Assembly: GCA_023439505.1 (NCBI GenBank)
Contig: JAEXNR010000001.1
Span: forward strand, 83,692 to 147,691
Reading direction: 5' to 3'
DNA length: 64,000 nucleotides
From: Bacillota bacterium
GTDB lineage: Bacteria > Bacillota > Clostridia > Lachnospirales > Lachnospiraceae
Position 1 is the first letter of the stretch; every line of letters starts with the position of its first letter. Of this stretch, positions 53,165 to 60,339 are shown piece after piece. The translations under genes were made by a program, and so were the position numbers. Under the pieces are notes generated by a model. That model was not told the origin of the DNA, did not search any database, and saw only the letters and a program-made list of their open reading frames with translations.

Positions 53165-53941
53165 CTAGATCATTATCTGAATTCCGTTGGTAAGAAGATA
53201 AATGTTAAGTGCCTTTTTTAAAAAGTTTTCTATAGGTTCGCTTATATTTTTTGTTTCTTCAGGCCAGTTACCGATATCTCTCCCAGCCGAAATAAGCCTT
53301 TCCAACATATTAATGTCACCTGTTGTAAAATCATTTACCATGTTCCACCAGAGATCTGCAAGCTCCTGTCCCTCTTTTCCGGCAGGATCAGCACCTTGTT
53401 GATATAAGTTTTCCAGTTGCGCAAAAACTTCTTCTACCAAAATTTCATTTTTTTCAGACGGTGCTAATAATCTATTTTCAATGCTTTTGAGTTGTTCGTC
53501 ATTAAGATATCTGACGACAAAGGAGTACGGGTTGCCTTGCTTCATTAACTCCATTATAGTAATCAGCCTATCCACACTAATCTCTTGTCCGCCCTCTGTC
53601 TCTGCTATCACTTGATCTAAAGTTACAGCGATTTTGTTTAGATTTGCGATCTGATGCAGCAGTATTTCACGCTGTCGGGTAAAGATTTTTTTAAAATCAG
53701 CAGAATTTTTTGATTTCAGGATTTTGTTGTTTATCTCTTGAAGAGGAAATCCTAATGATTTTAAAAAAAGAATTTGCTGAAGCTTTAGTATATCGTCACG
53801 GGTATATACTCTTTTATGCCCTTGGGTATAAGTAGAATTGAGCAGGTTTGCCTGATCGTAATACTGCAATGTTCTTACGGATACTCCCACAAGCTTTGCC
53901 AATTCTCCAATTGTAAATAGACGTTCTTCATCGTTTTTCAC
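53165..53941 (-). CDS. MerR family regulator with TipAS-like domain
   Basis: The 258-residue protein has a MerR helix-turn-helix (LFTIGELAKLVGVSVRTLQY), a coiled coil to about 115, and a TipAS-type C-terminal domain (GQELADLWWNMVNDFTTGDI). It starts at a GTG six bases after GAGGTGG. It lies between the small CxxC protein gene and the ABC-2 permease gene; all three would be read from the 19-bp-spacer promoter upstream, giving an autoregulated drug-response operon. Confidence 0.87.
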   Translation of the reverse strand: MKNDEERLFTIGELAKLVGVSVRTLQYYDQANLLNSTYTQGHKRVYTRDDILKLQQILFLKSLGFPLQEINNKILKSKNSADFKKIFTRQREILLHQIANLNKIAVTLDQVIAETEGGQEISVDRLITIMELMKQGNPYSFVVRYLNDEQLKSIENRLLAPSEKNEILVEEVFAQLENLYQQGADPAGKEGQELADLWWNMVNDFTTGDINMLERLISAGRDIGNWPEETKNISEPIENFLKKALNIYLLTNGIQIMI

Positions 53942-54022
53942 ACTATTCCACCTCGCTATACTTATTAGATTTCCCGGGTTCAAATAGACCTTTTCATTTA
54001 TTCTCTCTAAGAATTATCTCGT

Positions 54023-54175
54023 TTATGGGAATCTGTGGCAATAGGGACATTCTCCCTGTCTGCTTTGTTGTGAATCGGTAGCTCCTTCATTTTGCTGACC
54101 CCTTGTAATTCCATACTCTGCAGCTAATTCGTTACCTATAAAGGTAGCCGCGGTTTTCCCCATATTATTATTCAT
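54023..54175 (-). CDS. Small CxxC protein of unknown function
   Basis: A 50-residue frame starts at an ATG preceded by AAAGGTG with an eight-base gap. It begins MNNNMGKTAATFIGNELAAE, continues with a Gln/Ser-rich stretch and ends GECPYCHRFP. The CPYC motif close to the C-terminus could bind a metal or be redox-active. It is the first frame after the MerR-type promoter and precedes the MerR gene by 81 bases. No family was recognised. Confidence 0.55.
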   Translation of the reverse strand: MNNNMGKTAATFIGNELAAEYGITRGQQNEGATDSQQSRQGECPYCHRFP

Positions 54176-54206
54176 ATAAATCACCTTTCTTCTCTTTTAT
54201 ATTTAC

Positions 54207-54237
54207 ATGCTATCACGTGACGTTACGTCGTCAGCAA
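54207..54237 (-). promoter_or_regulatory. MerR-type promoter with 19-bp spacer
   Basis: On the minus strand TTGCTG (54237-54232) and TAGCAT (54212-54207) are separated by 19 bases, with the perfect 11-base palindrome GACGT-A-ACGTC in the spacer (54219-54229). Spacer length and dyad fit control by the MerR protein encoded downstream. Confidence 0.7.
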
Positions 54238-54299
54238 GTACTTTTTTAATATCCTATAAATAATCCTACTTTCAAGTAATATACTTCAGACTCCATATC

Positions 54300-54393
54300 A
54301 CGGTGGACGTCCTTGGCTTCGGCTGTATCCTACCCACTACCGGGTGGATTTGGGGACTTGCACCCGTTAGAACGTGTGCCCACCGGGCACAAC
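54300..54393. repeat. Hairpin-bearing repeat element, copy 1
   Basis: This stretch ends in GGACTTGCACC, a short spacer and the hairpin GTGTGCCC-acc-GGGCAC. A second copy with the same order of parts lies at 55976-56103. The type resembles short non-coding elements scattered in Clostridia genomes; I cannot name the family. Confidence 0.45.
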
Positions 54394-54397
54394 AAGA

Positions 54398-54436
54398 AAC
54401 GAACCATCTTCTTTTTTAGAGGATGGTTCGTTATCT
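54398..54436. terminator. Terminator downstream of the LysR gene
   Basis: An 11-bp stem (54398-54408 with 54422-54432, AACGAACCATC arm) has a T-rich loop. It lies after the minus-strand LysR gene and could end its transcript; T content after the stem is low. Confidence 0.55.
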
Positions 54437-54577
54437 TATTGCCGCTCTAAATTGCAGCGCTGGCCTTTTCACTGTTCTTATTTCTTTTGTCAAGAGGTTA
54501 CCTCCGTCCTAATGATTTGATAACTAATGTACCATATATCTTCACATCATTCTTGTATGATATTGCCCTTGCCCTAT

Positions 54578-55462
54578 TTAGGTTTTCTGCGTTTTTGCTT
54601 TTACAGTATCCATAAAATCTTTTAGATTTTCTGAAATCCATTTATTTTTATGATAGATCAGTTGGGAAGCAATTTTATAGTTTGTCACATAGTTCAGCTT
54701 CACCAATTCATTGTTATCTAGTTCTTTTTGCACGGATAATTGAGGAAGAACACATATGCCAAGCCCACTAAGCACAGTTTGCTTAATTACTTGAAGACTA
54801 CCGGTCTCAAGAACAATCTTAGGCGTGATTGAAGCATTCAACAAATCTTTCTCAAACATTTTTCGATAACAGCAACCCCGTCCTGTCAGGATTAGCGGAA
54901 CATTAAAAAAATCATCAATTGTTACTTCTGCTTTATGAGCAAGCGGGTGTTCCGGAACTGAAAAAGCACCTATGGTTTCGTCAATTTGTAAAGCAGTATT
55001 AATTGAAGAATGGTATATGGGTACATCAAGCGTAAATGAAATGTCAATTTCGTTATTCGTGAGTAAAGGTATAAAGTCGGTTGAGTCCAAAACATTCAAA
55101 TATAATTCAACGTTGGGATGTTCTGTTTGATAAGTCTTTATTATTTCAGGGAGCCTGTATATACATATGGATTCCGAAGCTCCAATCCTAATGCGGCCAT
55201 AGTCATTTTTATTAGCAAATTTATACTTTAAGTCATCTGACAAATGAAGCATCTGCCTGGCGTACCCAATTAACTCTTCTCCTTCCGGAGTAAGCGTAAT
55301 ATTTTTACCCATACGTTCAAAAAGTTTTACACCGAACTCATTTTCCAGCTGTTGTATTTGAGTAGTAACATTTGATTGTGCATAATGAAGATATTCGGCG
55401 GTTTTTGTAAAGTTTTTTATTTTACTTAATGTTAGAAAAGTATGTAAACGCTTTAATTCCAT
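54578..55462 (-). CDS. LysR family transcriptional regulator
   Basis: The 294-residue protein has the LysR helix-turn-helix (LKRLHTFLTLSKIKNFTKTA; LHYAQSNVTTQIQQLENEFG) and a substrate-binding domain (GRIRIGASESICIYRLPEII; TGSLQVIKQTVLSGLGICVL). It faces a small cupin gene across 135 bases containing a T-N11-A palindrome, so it probably controls that gene and itself. The effector is unknown. Confidence 0.92.
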   Translation of the reverse strand: MELKRLHTFLTLSKIKNFTKTAEYLHYAQSNVTTQIQQLENEFGVKLFERMGKNITLTPEGEELIGYARQMLHLSDDLKYKFANKNDYGRIRIGASESICIYRLPEIIKTYQTEHPNVELYLNVLDSTDFIPLLTNNEIDISFTLDVPIYHSSINTALQIDETIGAFSVPEHPLAHKAEVTIDDFFNVPLILTGRGCCYRKMFEKDLLNASITPKIVLETGSLQVIKQTVLSGLGICVLPQLSVQKELDNNELVKLNYVTNYKIASQLIYHKNKWISENLKDFMDTVKAKTQKT

Positions 55463-55492
55463 ATTAGAAATCCTCCTGCCTAAAATATAAAT

Positions 55493-55507
55493 ATCTCAAA
55501 TAGAGAT
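55493..55507. promoter_or_regulatory. Candidate LysR binding box
   Basis: ATCTC-aaata-GAGAT is a 15-base palindrome that fits the T-N11-A rule for LysR operators. It lies 30 bases before the LysR gene in the divergent control region. Confidence 0.5.
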
Positions 55508-55597
55508 TGTTTCAATCAATATAATCAATTTTACAGATTATTCTCTGAATGATATCATTTAATTACAAAAAAATCAAACAATATGGAGGTATATCAT

Positions 55598-55942
55598 ATG
55601 GAAGTAGTAAATCTGTTAAAGGAAGTCAACAAAATTACGGAGTTATACACTTACAAAAAAATTGGCTCTTTCAACGGAAATGTCCTAAGTATAGTTCAAG
55701 TGGAAAATCGTACCTTGGATTTTCACATTCATGAAAATTCGGACGAATTATTCTATGTTATTGAAGGCGGTTTTTATCTGGAAATGGAGGGGGAAAAAAT
55801 AAAAGTCAATACTGGAGAATTTATTATTGTTCCCAAAGGAATGAAACATCGTCCGGTAGTAAATGAATTGACGAAGTTCTTAATGATTGAATTATCAGGC
55901 ACCCTTAATAAAAAAAATAGTGGAAATCAATATGAGGAATAA
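55598..55942 (+). CDS. Small cupin domain protein
   Basis: The 114-residue single-cupin protein has motif 1 DFHIHENSDELFYVIEGGFY (His, His, Glu metal ligands) and motif 2 GEFIIVPKGMKHRPVV (His). It probably binds a metal and either a sugar or an aromatic compound. An ATG at 55583 overlaps the GGAGG, so the ATG at 55598 is the start. Controlled most likely by the divergent LysR protein. Confidence 0.87.
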   Translation: MEVVNLLKEVNKITELYTYKKIGSFNGNVLSIVQVENRTLDFHIHENSDELFYVIEGGFYLEMEGEKIKVNTGEFIIVPKGMKHRPVVNELTKFLMIELSGTLNKKNSGNQYEE

Positions 55943-55975
55943 CAATGTTTATAGTCCACCGGCAAAAGCGATACG

Positions 55976-56103
55976 CCCTTAAATCATAGGAACAAAATCA
56001 TCTGCATTACTGCAACGCACCGAGTTTGGTTACACGGCTCACTGGCGATTATCGTGACAGGACTTACACCGGCAAGTGTGGTCCGGCTTCGCTGGACCAC
56101 ACG
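55976..56103. repeat. Hairpin-bearing repeat element, copy 2
   Basis: The stretch ends in AGGACTTACACC and the hairpin GTGTGGTCC-ggcttcgct-GGACCACAC (about 56077-56103), parallel to copy 1 at 54300-54393. The two copies bracket the LysR and cupin genes. Confidence 0.45.
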
Positions 56104-56107
56104 ATAC

Positions 56108-56138
56108 AAAAAAGGACTGTCCCTTAGGACAGCCTTTT
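56108..56138. terminator. Terminator between cupin and leader-peptide genes
   Basis: Stem AAGGACTGTCC with GGACAGCCTTTT (one mismatch), four-base loop, T run on the plus side and A run before it. It can serve both converging units. Confidence 0.75.
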
Positions 56139-56190
56139 GTTATCGTTGAATACTAGCTGAATAGATCAGCCGTTTTGATGTCTTGATTTT

Positions 56191-56388
56191 TTAACCGCAA
56201 TTTTGCTGCAACGGATTGGATTTCTGCTCAGCGGGATTCATTGACCCTGGAGTCCCCAGCATATCCAGGCAGGGATTTTTCACAAGCCCCACCTGATTTA
56301 CAAGTCCGCCGGCCGCATGTTCCAGTTCCTCATCGGAGAGGATGTAATTCTGCTTCTCTAAATTATTATTATTATCTGTCATAATCAT
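56191..56388 (-). CDS. Double-glycine leader peptide 3, putative secreted or modified peptide
   Basis: The 65-residue protein has a 28-residue leader ending ILSDEELEHAAGG, the classic bacteriocin/RiPP double-glycine pattern. The 37-residue remainder has two Cys (KNPCLDML and QQNCG) and several Pro and Gly. The ATG at 56388 lies four bases after AAGGAG; an ATG at 56382 has a ten-base gap. It is the last of three such genes after the STAS gene. No modification enzyme or C39 exporter is near, so the product's fate is unknown. Confidence 0.65.
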   Translation of the reverse strand: MIMTDNNNNLEKQNYILSDEELEHAAGGLVNQVGLVKNPCLDMLGTPGSMNPAEQKSNPLQQNCG

Positions 56389-56711
56389 TTGTCTCCTTTC
56401 TTCCAATTTTGAAATATCCTACATCGTTTTCCTTTGTCTTTGCTTTACTTTTAGTCGCTTGGTTTAAAGGTACATTCCCTTCGATGTAGTTCTTAGCTTC
56501 CTGTCCGGTAATGTCCTTGGCAAAACTTTCTTTTGCAAAAGTTATGTTTCTTATTCCACGTCCGTATAGCCAGTGTATCAATTTATATAAAATTTCTCAA
56601 TAGCTTTGCCATTTCCAGCAGGTTTTACGACATATTTGCAGGTAAATCAAAACGCATCCATAGATTTTGTTCGTGCAAAAAAGCGGAATGAATAATCTTT
56701 TCTGATAAACA
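56372..56711 (-). pseudogene. Frameshifted gene remnant between leader-peptide genes
   Basis: On the minus strand one frame reads MFIRKDYSFRFFARTKSMDA, a stop, then TCKYVVKPAGNGKAIEKFYI and a stop. A second frame continues with LIHWLYGRGIRNITFAKESF and about 45 further residues to 56372. Stops and frame change suggest one decayed gene of about 110 codons. It overlaps the start of leader peptide 3. I do not recognise the family. Confidence 0.35.
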
Positions 56712-56723
56712 TTTGCTATGCCC

Positions 56724-57095
56724 TCAGTCTATGCTGATCGGCAAGCCAAGCGAGACTGGCGTAGTCTGCCCGCCCGTTATCGGGGTAGCAGGACCGCCGT
56801 CTCCGCTGCCAGAGCCCTGGCCATTATTGCTATAAACCCACTTGTAGCCATAATGGGGGCTGAAGAACTGGCAGGTCTCGCAGCAATGTTTGTCAGTCTG
56901 CTGTGCAGTGCTGTAAAGGCTGCAGTTATTGTGCTGTCCTTCGTAATAATGCCGTGAAAAATCCCGAACAGCTTTCGTACAATCCACTTCAACGCCGTTC
57001 GCAATAAAGTAAACAGAAAGATTTAAGCCGCCGGTTACTTTTGACAGCTCCGATTCTGTCAGCTGGGCTACATCTTTTTTTCTTTCATCCTTCAT
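56724..57095 (-). CDS. Double-glycine leader peptide 2, Cys-rich
   Basis: The 123-residue protein has a 23-residue leader with QLTESELSKVTGG. The remaining 100 residues carry five Cys in the first half (NNCSLY, KHCCETCQFF) and a Gly/Ser/Pro/Thr-rich tail (GQGSGSGDGGPATPITGG). AAGGAG lies nine bases before the ATG. It follows leader peptide 1 by 36 bases. Size and tail are unlike ordinary short bacteriocins, so it may be an exported protein using the same leader. Confidence 0.65.
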   Translation of the reverse strand: MKDERKKDVAQLTESELSKVTGGLNLSVYFIANGVEVDCTKAVRDFSRHYYEGQHNNCSLYSTAQQTDKHCCETCQFFSPHYGYKWVYSNNGQGSGSGDGGPATPITGGQTTPVSLGLPISID

Positions 57096-57131
57096 GAATA
57101 TTCTCTCCTTTACAAATATATCCTGTGATAA

Positions 57132-57374
57132 TCAAAACATTCCAAGTGCTTTGTCCGGCTCAATTTTTCCGGTCATCGGGTTGTAATGACAGTACTTACA
57201 TTTGGGAATATAGTTTGCTTTTGTCGTATTATAATTATAGCGCCTGCCACAGTGCTCACAGGTGTGACTTCCACTCATCGTGTTATCGATGCTGCCGGAG
57301 AGTACGCCTCCGCCCGCATTCGCTACCTCTTCATCAGTGAGTTCGACGAATGGGTTCTTTCCTTCTTCGCTCAT
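57132..57374 (-). CDS. Double-glycine leader peptide 1 with zinc-ribbon-like core
   Basis: The 80-residue protein has a 23-residue leader with VELTDEEVANAGGG. Its 57-residue core has two knuckles, HTCEHCGRRYNYN and PKCKYCHYNP, 19 residues apart, as in small zinc ribbons or rubredoxin-like folds. AAAGGAAG precedes the ATG. It begins 55 bases after the STAS gene and heads the set of three leader-bearing genes. Confidence 0.65.
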   Translation of the reverse strand: MSEEGKNPFVELTDEEVANAGGGVLSGSIDNTMSGSHTCEHCGRRYNYNTTKANYIPKCKYCHYNPMTGKIEPDKALGMF

Positions 57375-57429
57375 TGTTGTTGCTTCCTTTCTACCGGGTA
57401 ATTATCTCCGATCACATTACCGGAATTGC

Positions 57430-57729
57430 TCATAGCTCAATTGTTAAAATGTCTGAGAAGCCTGTGATTTCAAAGACTTCCATAATTGTCTCATTTACTC
57501 CTGTGATAACCAGGCGGCGTGGCGGAGCCATTTTCTTATGAGTGGTTAAAATAACACGCAGCCCTGCTGAAGAAAGATATTCCAGTTTATTCAGGCTAAG
57601 TTCCAGCAACTGTACCTCCTGTCCGATGATTGATATTTCTGCCTCGAGCAAAGGTGCAGTGATGGTATCGAGTCTGCCTTCCAGCAAAAGTACAAGTTTG
57701 TCTGCAGTTTGATTCTTGTTAATTGTCAT
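57430..57729 (-). CDS. STAS domain anti-sigma factor antagonist
   Basis: The 99-residue protein is a single STAS domain: LVLLLEGRLDTITAPLLE, then LNKLEYLSSAGLRVILTTHK, where a Ser of LSSAG is the phosphorylation site in SpoIIAA/RsbV. Its state would be set by the phosphatase and RsbW-like kinase encoded just upstream as one protein. GGAGGG lies before the ATG. No sigma factor gene is in the window, so the output is unknown. Confidence 0.88.
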   Translation of the reverse strand: MTINKNQTADKLVLLLEGRLDTITAPLLEAEISIIGQEVQLLELSLNKLEYLSSAGLRVILTTHKKMAPPRRLVITGVNETIMEVFEITGFSDILTIEL

Positions 57730-57885
57730 TTTTCTTCCCTCCAGATTATTTTAATTGCTTCTAAAGCTCTGTGCTTCATCAGGGCCTATTTCAAAACCAA
57801 TACGCTCTCTGAGCTCTGTGATCAAAGGCCGGTATCATAATGGCCAGCAGCTCAAAATCTTTTCTGATAGCGCACCTCCTTTTCT
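57730..57885 (-). pseudogene. Possible small frameshifted gene between phosphatase and STAS genes
   Basis: On the minus strand DFELLAIMIPAF and, in another frame, YRPLITELRERIGFEIGPDE with a short tail look like halves of one coding stretch of about 50 codons joined by a frame change. There is a GGAGG near the phosphatase end. Could be a remnant or chance. Confidence 0.25.
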
Positions 57886-60339
57886 TTACTTCCAGTTTTT
57901 GGTTAGTGTTAAAAGGTTGAGTCCGTTCTGATATTCGTATGCCACTGTGTCCATTAATTTTTTTACCATGAATATTCCCAGACCGCCGGCATCCCGTTCC
58001 CCTGCATTGAGTGTAGTGTCCGGATCCGGCTTCTTTGTGGGGTCATAGGGAAGGCCATTATCGGCAAAGCGCAATATGACCAGCCCATCTTCCACACTCA
58101 CACCCACAGTGGCATCGGTTGCACCCGAATAACGTGCAATATTGGAGAAAATCTCGTCCACCGCAATGATCATCTGGGGAAGCGACTTTCCGGGAATATC
58201 CGCCGTCTCCAGCTCCTGTTCCACAAAGGCGGTGACCTGCCCTATGGATTCCATCGTGGGTCTCAGCTTCAGTTTATTCATGCCCGGGCCGTTTTGGGGC
58301 ATTCGTTCCACACATAGCATGGTGATATCGTCAAACTGTGGCGCCTCGCCTGCAAAAGCATCGATTTCCTCTTTCATGCAGCGCAGCAAAGCCTCACATC
58401 CCACATCCTTGTTGCGGTTCAGAGCATCCAGCATCCTTGCGGTGCCGTAGAGCTCGTTATAGGCGTCTGTGGCCTCAGCCACACCGTCGGTATAGAGAAA
58501 CAGTCTGTCCCCCGGTTCCATCTGAAGCTCATATTCCTTGTAGTGAGAGCCTTCCATTCCGGCAAGTACAAAACCGTGCCTATCCTTTATCAGCTCATAG
58601 CTTCCTCCCGCACGTTTGACCACCGGGTATTCGTGCCCGGCATTGGCGCAGGTCAGCCTGCCGGTGGAGATTTCCAAAATTCCCAACCAAACCGTAACGA
58701 ACATCTCCGCCTCGTTGTTCACACAGAGCTGATTGTTCACCTTTTCCAACACTGCCTTGGGCGAGAGACCTGTCTGCGTTACGTTCTTAAGCAGCGTCTT
58801 TGCGATTACCATAAACAAAGCCGCCGGAACACCCTTGCCGGATACGTCGGCCATGACCATGGCAAGTCTGTCGTCGTCCACCAGAAAAAAATCGTAGAAG
58901 TCGCCTCCAACCTCCTTGGCGGGGATCATGGTGGCATAGATATCAAGCTCCGGACGTTCGGGAAAGGCGGGGAAGATGCAGGGAAGCATGCTGGCCTGAA
59001 TATGCCTGGCTACGTCCAGCTCTGCGCCGATACGTTCCTTCTCAATGGTGACCGCGGTAAGGTTCTCAATGTATTCCCGCATTCGCAAAGACATGCTGTT
59101 GAAGCTCTGTGCCAGCATTCCAAGCTCGTCACCGCCCAGATTGGGAATGACATGGTTTAAGTTGCCGCCGCCCAATTCACGGGCTCCGGCAGCGAGAATG
59201 TCCACCGGCTCCGTAATCTTTCCCGCCAGCTTCTGGCTGACGAACAAAACCGCAGCAAATATCAGTGCCAGACATAATACAAAGATAGCAATGATGCTGA
59301 AAATCTGCCGCGACATAACGTCCTGCATCGTCTCTGACGACATGTCAACCGTTGCTTCCACCTTTCGCACCGGCTCCACCACCTGATTGTAGTCCAGACA
59401 GTTGACCAGGATCCACCCGGTTTCCCCAATTTGAGCGTACCCGGCAATAATATTGTCCCCCTGGTAACAGCCATAAGCACCGGCAGAAAAGTCAACCTGT
59501 TCCGAAACAGCCCTGTATTCCTCCGACCGGGTTGTGACGTTTACGTCTTCCGTACTCAGAAGCACTTTTTTGTCGGTGCCTATAATAAATGCGTCGGTAA
59601 AGGAAGCGTCTGTTTTATTCAGTACCACCTCGGAAATTTCACTGACCCGCAGATCAAAGGCGACAACACCGAATTCCTGTCCCCCGTAATAGACAGGGAT
59701 TGCCACCGTAACGTAATTGCGCCCATCAGTGCCTGCATAGAGTTCTGACCAGCAGATATCCCCAGCCGCCACGGCATTCCGGTACCAGTCCCGTGTACGC
59801 ATATCTGCCTTTTCCACCTCGGGATAAAAGGTATCGGCACTGGAAAACACCATTCCGTTTTCCAGCACGATATATGCCAGGGATATTTTATCCTCATGGG
59901 CCAAAACATTATCAAACATTGCCGAGGCTCCCGCCAGCCGTGCCACATTTTTGTCGATCTCCTTCCGGGACAGCGATGCTCTCTGAGAGATGATATACTC
60001 CTGATACCGCTCCACGGCGGTGACGGAAGATATGATTCCTCCCCCTGCATAGAGATTTTCGATATCTCCCTTGAGGGTCAGCAGTTCTCCTTTGATACGG
60101 GAAAAGTCGCCGCTGATTTTGCTGGCATTCAGCCTTGCTGTGGATTCCGCCAGATGGATGCTCATAGAAAGCATGTCCTTGGAATTGCCGGCGGAAATCA
60201 TCTGACTGGTACGGCTCATTTGAGCGGACAGATTGCCTCTCAGTGAAAACAGCCCGAACAGCGAAACCAGCATGATCAATGCGATGGCGGCGATGCTTAC
60301 CATCAGAAGCGCATTTCTGATACGTCGTTTAATCTTCAA
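57886..60339 (-). CDS. Membrane sensor phosphatase (Cache-HAMP-SpoIIE) fused to RsbW-like kinase
   Basis: The 817-residue protein runs: membrane segment 10-33; extracellular Cache-type sensor 35-335 (RTRDWYRNAVAAGDICWSEL; VTVAIPVYYGGQEFGVVAFD); membrane segment about 340-365; HAMP to 425; SpoIIE-type PP2C phosphatase about 440-680 (AKEVGGDFYDF, VMADVSGKGVPAALFM, QFDDITMLC metal sites); and a HATPase_c_2 kinase 690-817 with AVDEIFSNIARYSG (N box), FADNGLPYDP and GGLGIFMVKKL. One chain thus both phosphorylates and dephosphorylates a STAS partner, with the signal read outside the cell. TTG start six bases after AGGAGGT, overlapping the previous gene by 11 bases. Confidence 0.9.
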   Translation of the reverse strand: MKIKRRIRNALLMVSIAAIALIMLVSLFGLFSLRGNLSAQMSRTSQMISAGNSKDMLSMSIHLAESTARLNASKISGDFSRIKGELLTLKGDIENLYAGGGIISSVTAVERYQEYIISQRASLSRKEIDKNVARLAGASAMFDNVLAHEDKISLAYIVLENGMVFSSADTFYPEVEKADMRTRDWYRNAVAAGDICWSELYAGTDGRNYVTVAIPVYYGGQEFGVVAFDLRVSEISEVVLNKTDASFTDAFIIGTDKKVLLSTEDVNVTTRSEEYRAVSEQVDFSAGAYGCYQGDNIIAGYAQIGETGWILVNCLDYNQVVEPVRKVEATVDMSSETMQDVMSRQIFSIIAIFVLCLALIFAAVLFVSQKLAGKITEPVDILAAGARELGGGNLNHVIPNLGGDELGMLAQSFNSMSLRMREYIENLTAVTIEKERIGAELDVARHIQASMLPCIFPAFPERPELDIYATMIPAKEVGGDFYDFFLVDDDRLAMVMADVSGKGVPAALFMVIAKTLLKNVTQTGLSPKAVLEKVNNQLCVNNEAEMFVTVWLGILEISTGRLTCANAGHEYPVVKRAGGSYELIKDRHGFVLAGMEGSHYKEYELQMEPGDRLFLYTDGVAEATDAYNELYGTARMLDALNRNKDVGCEALLRCMKEEIDAFAGEAPQFDDITMLCVERMPQNGPGMNKLKLRPTMESIGQVTAFVEQELETADIPGKSLPQMIIAVDEIFSNIARYSGATDATVGVSVEDGLVILRFADNGLPYDPTKKPDPDTTLNAGERDAGGLGIFMVKKLMDTVAYEYQNGLNLLTLTKNWK

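Noticed and set aside
58543..59160. Long open frame on the + strand opposite the sensor phosphatase gene
   Set aside because: It is a mirror of the GC-richer coding strand; no ribosome site and no recognisable motif, while the opposite frame has four clear domains.
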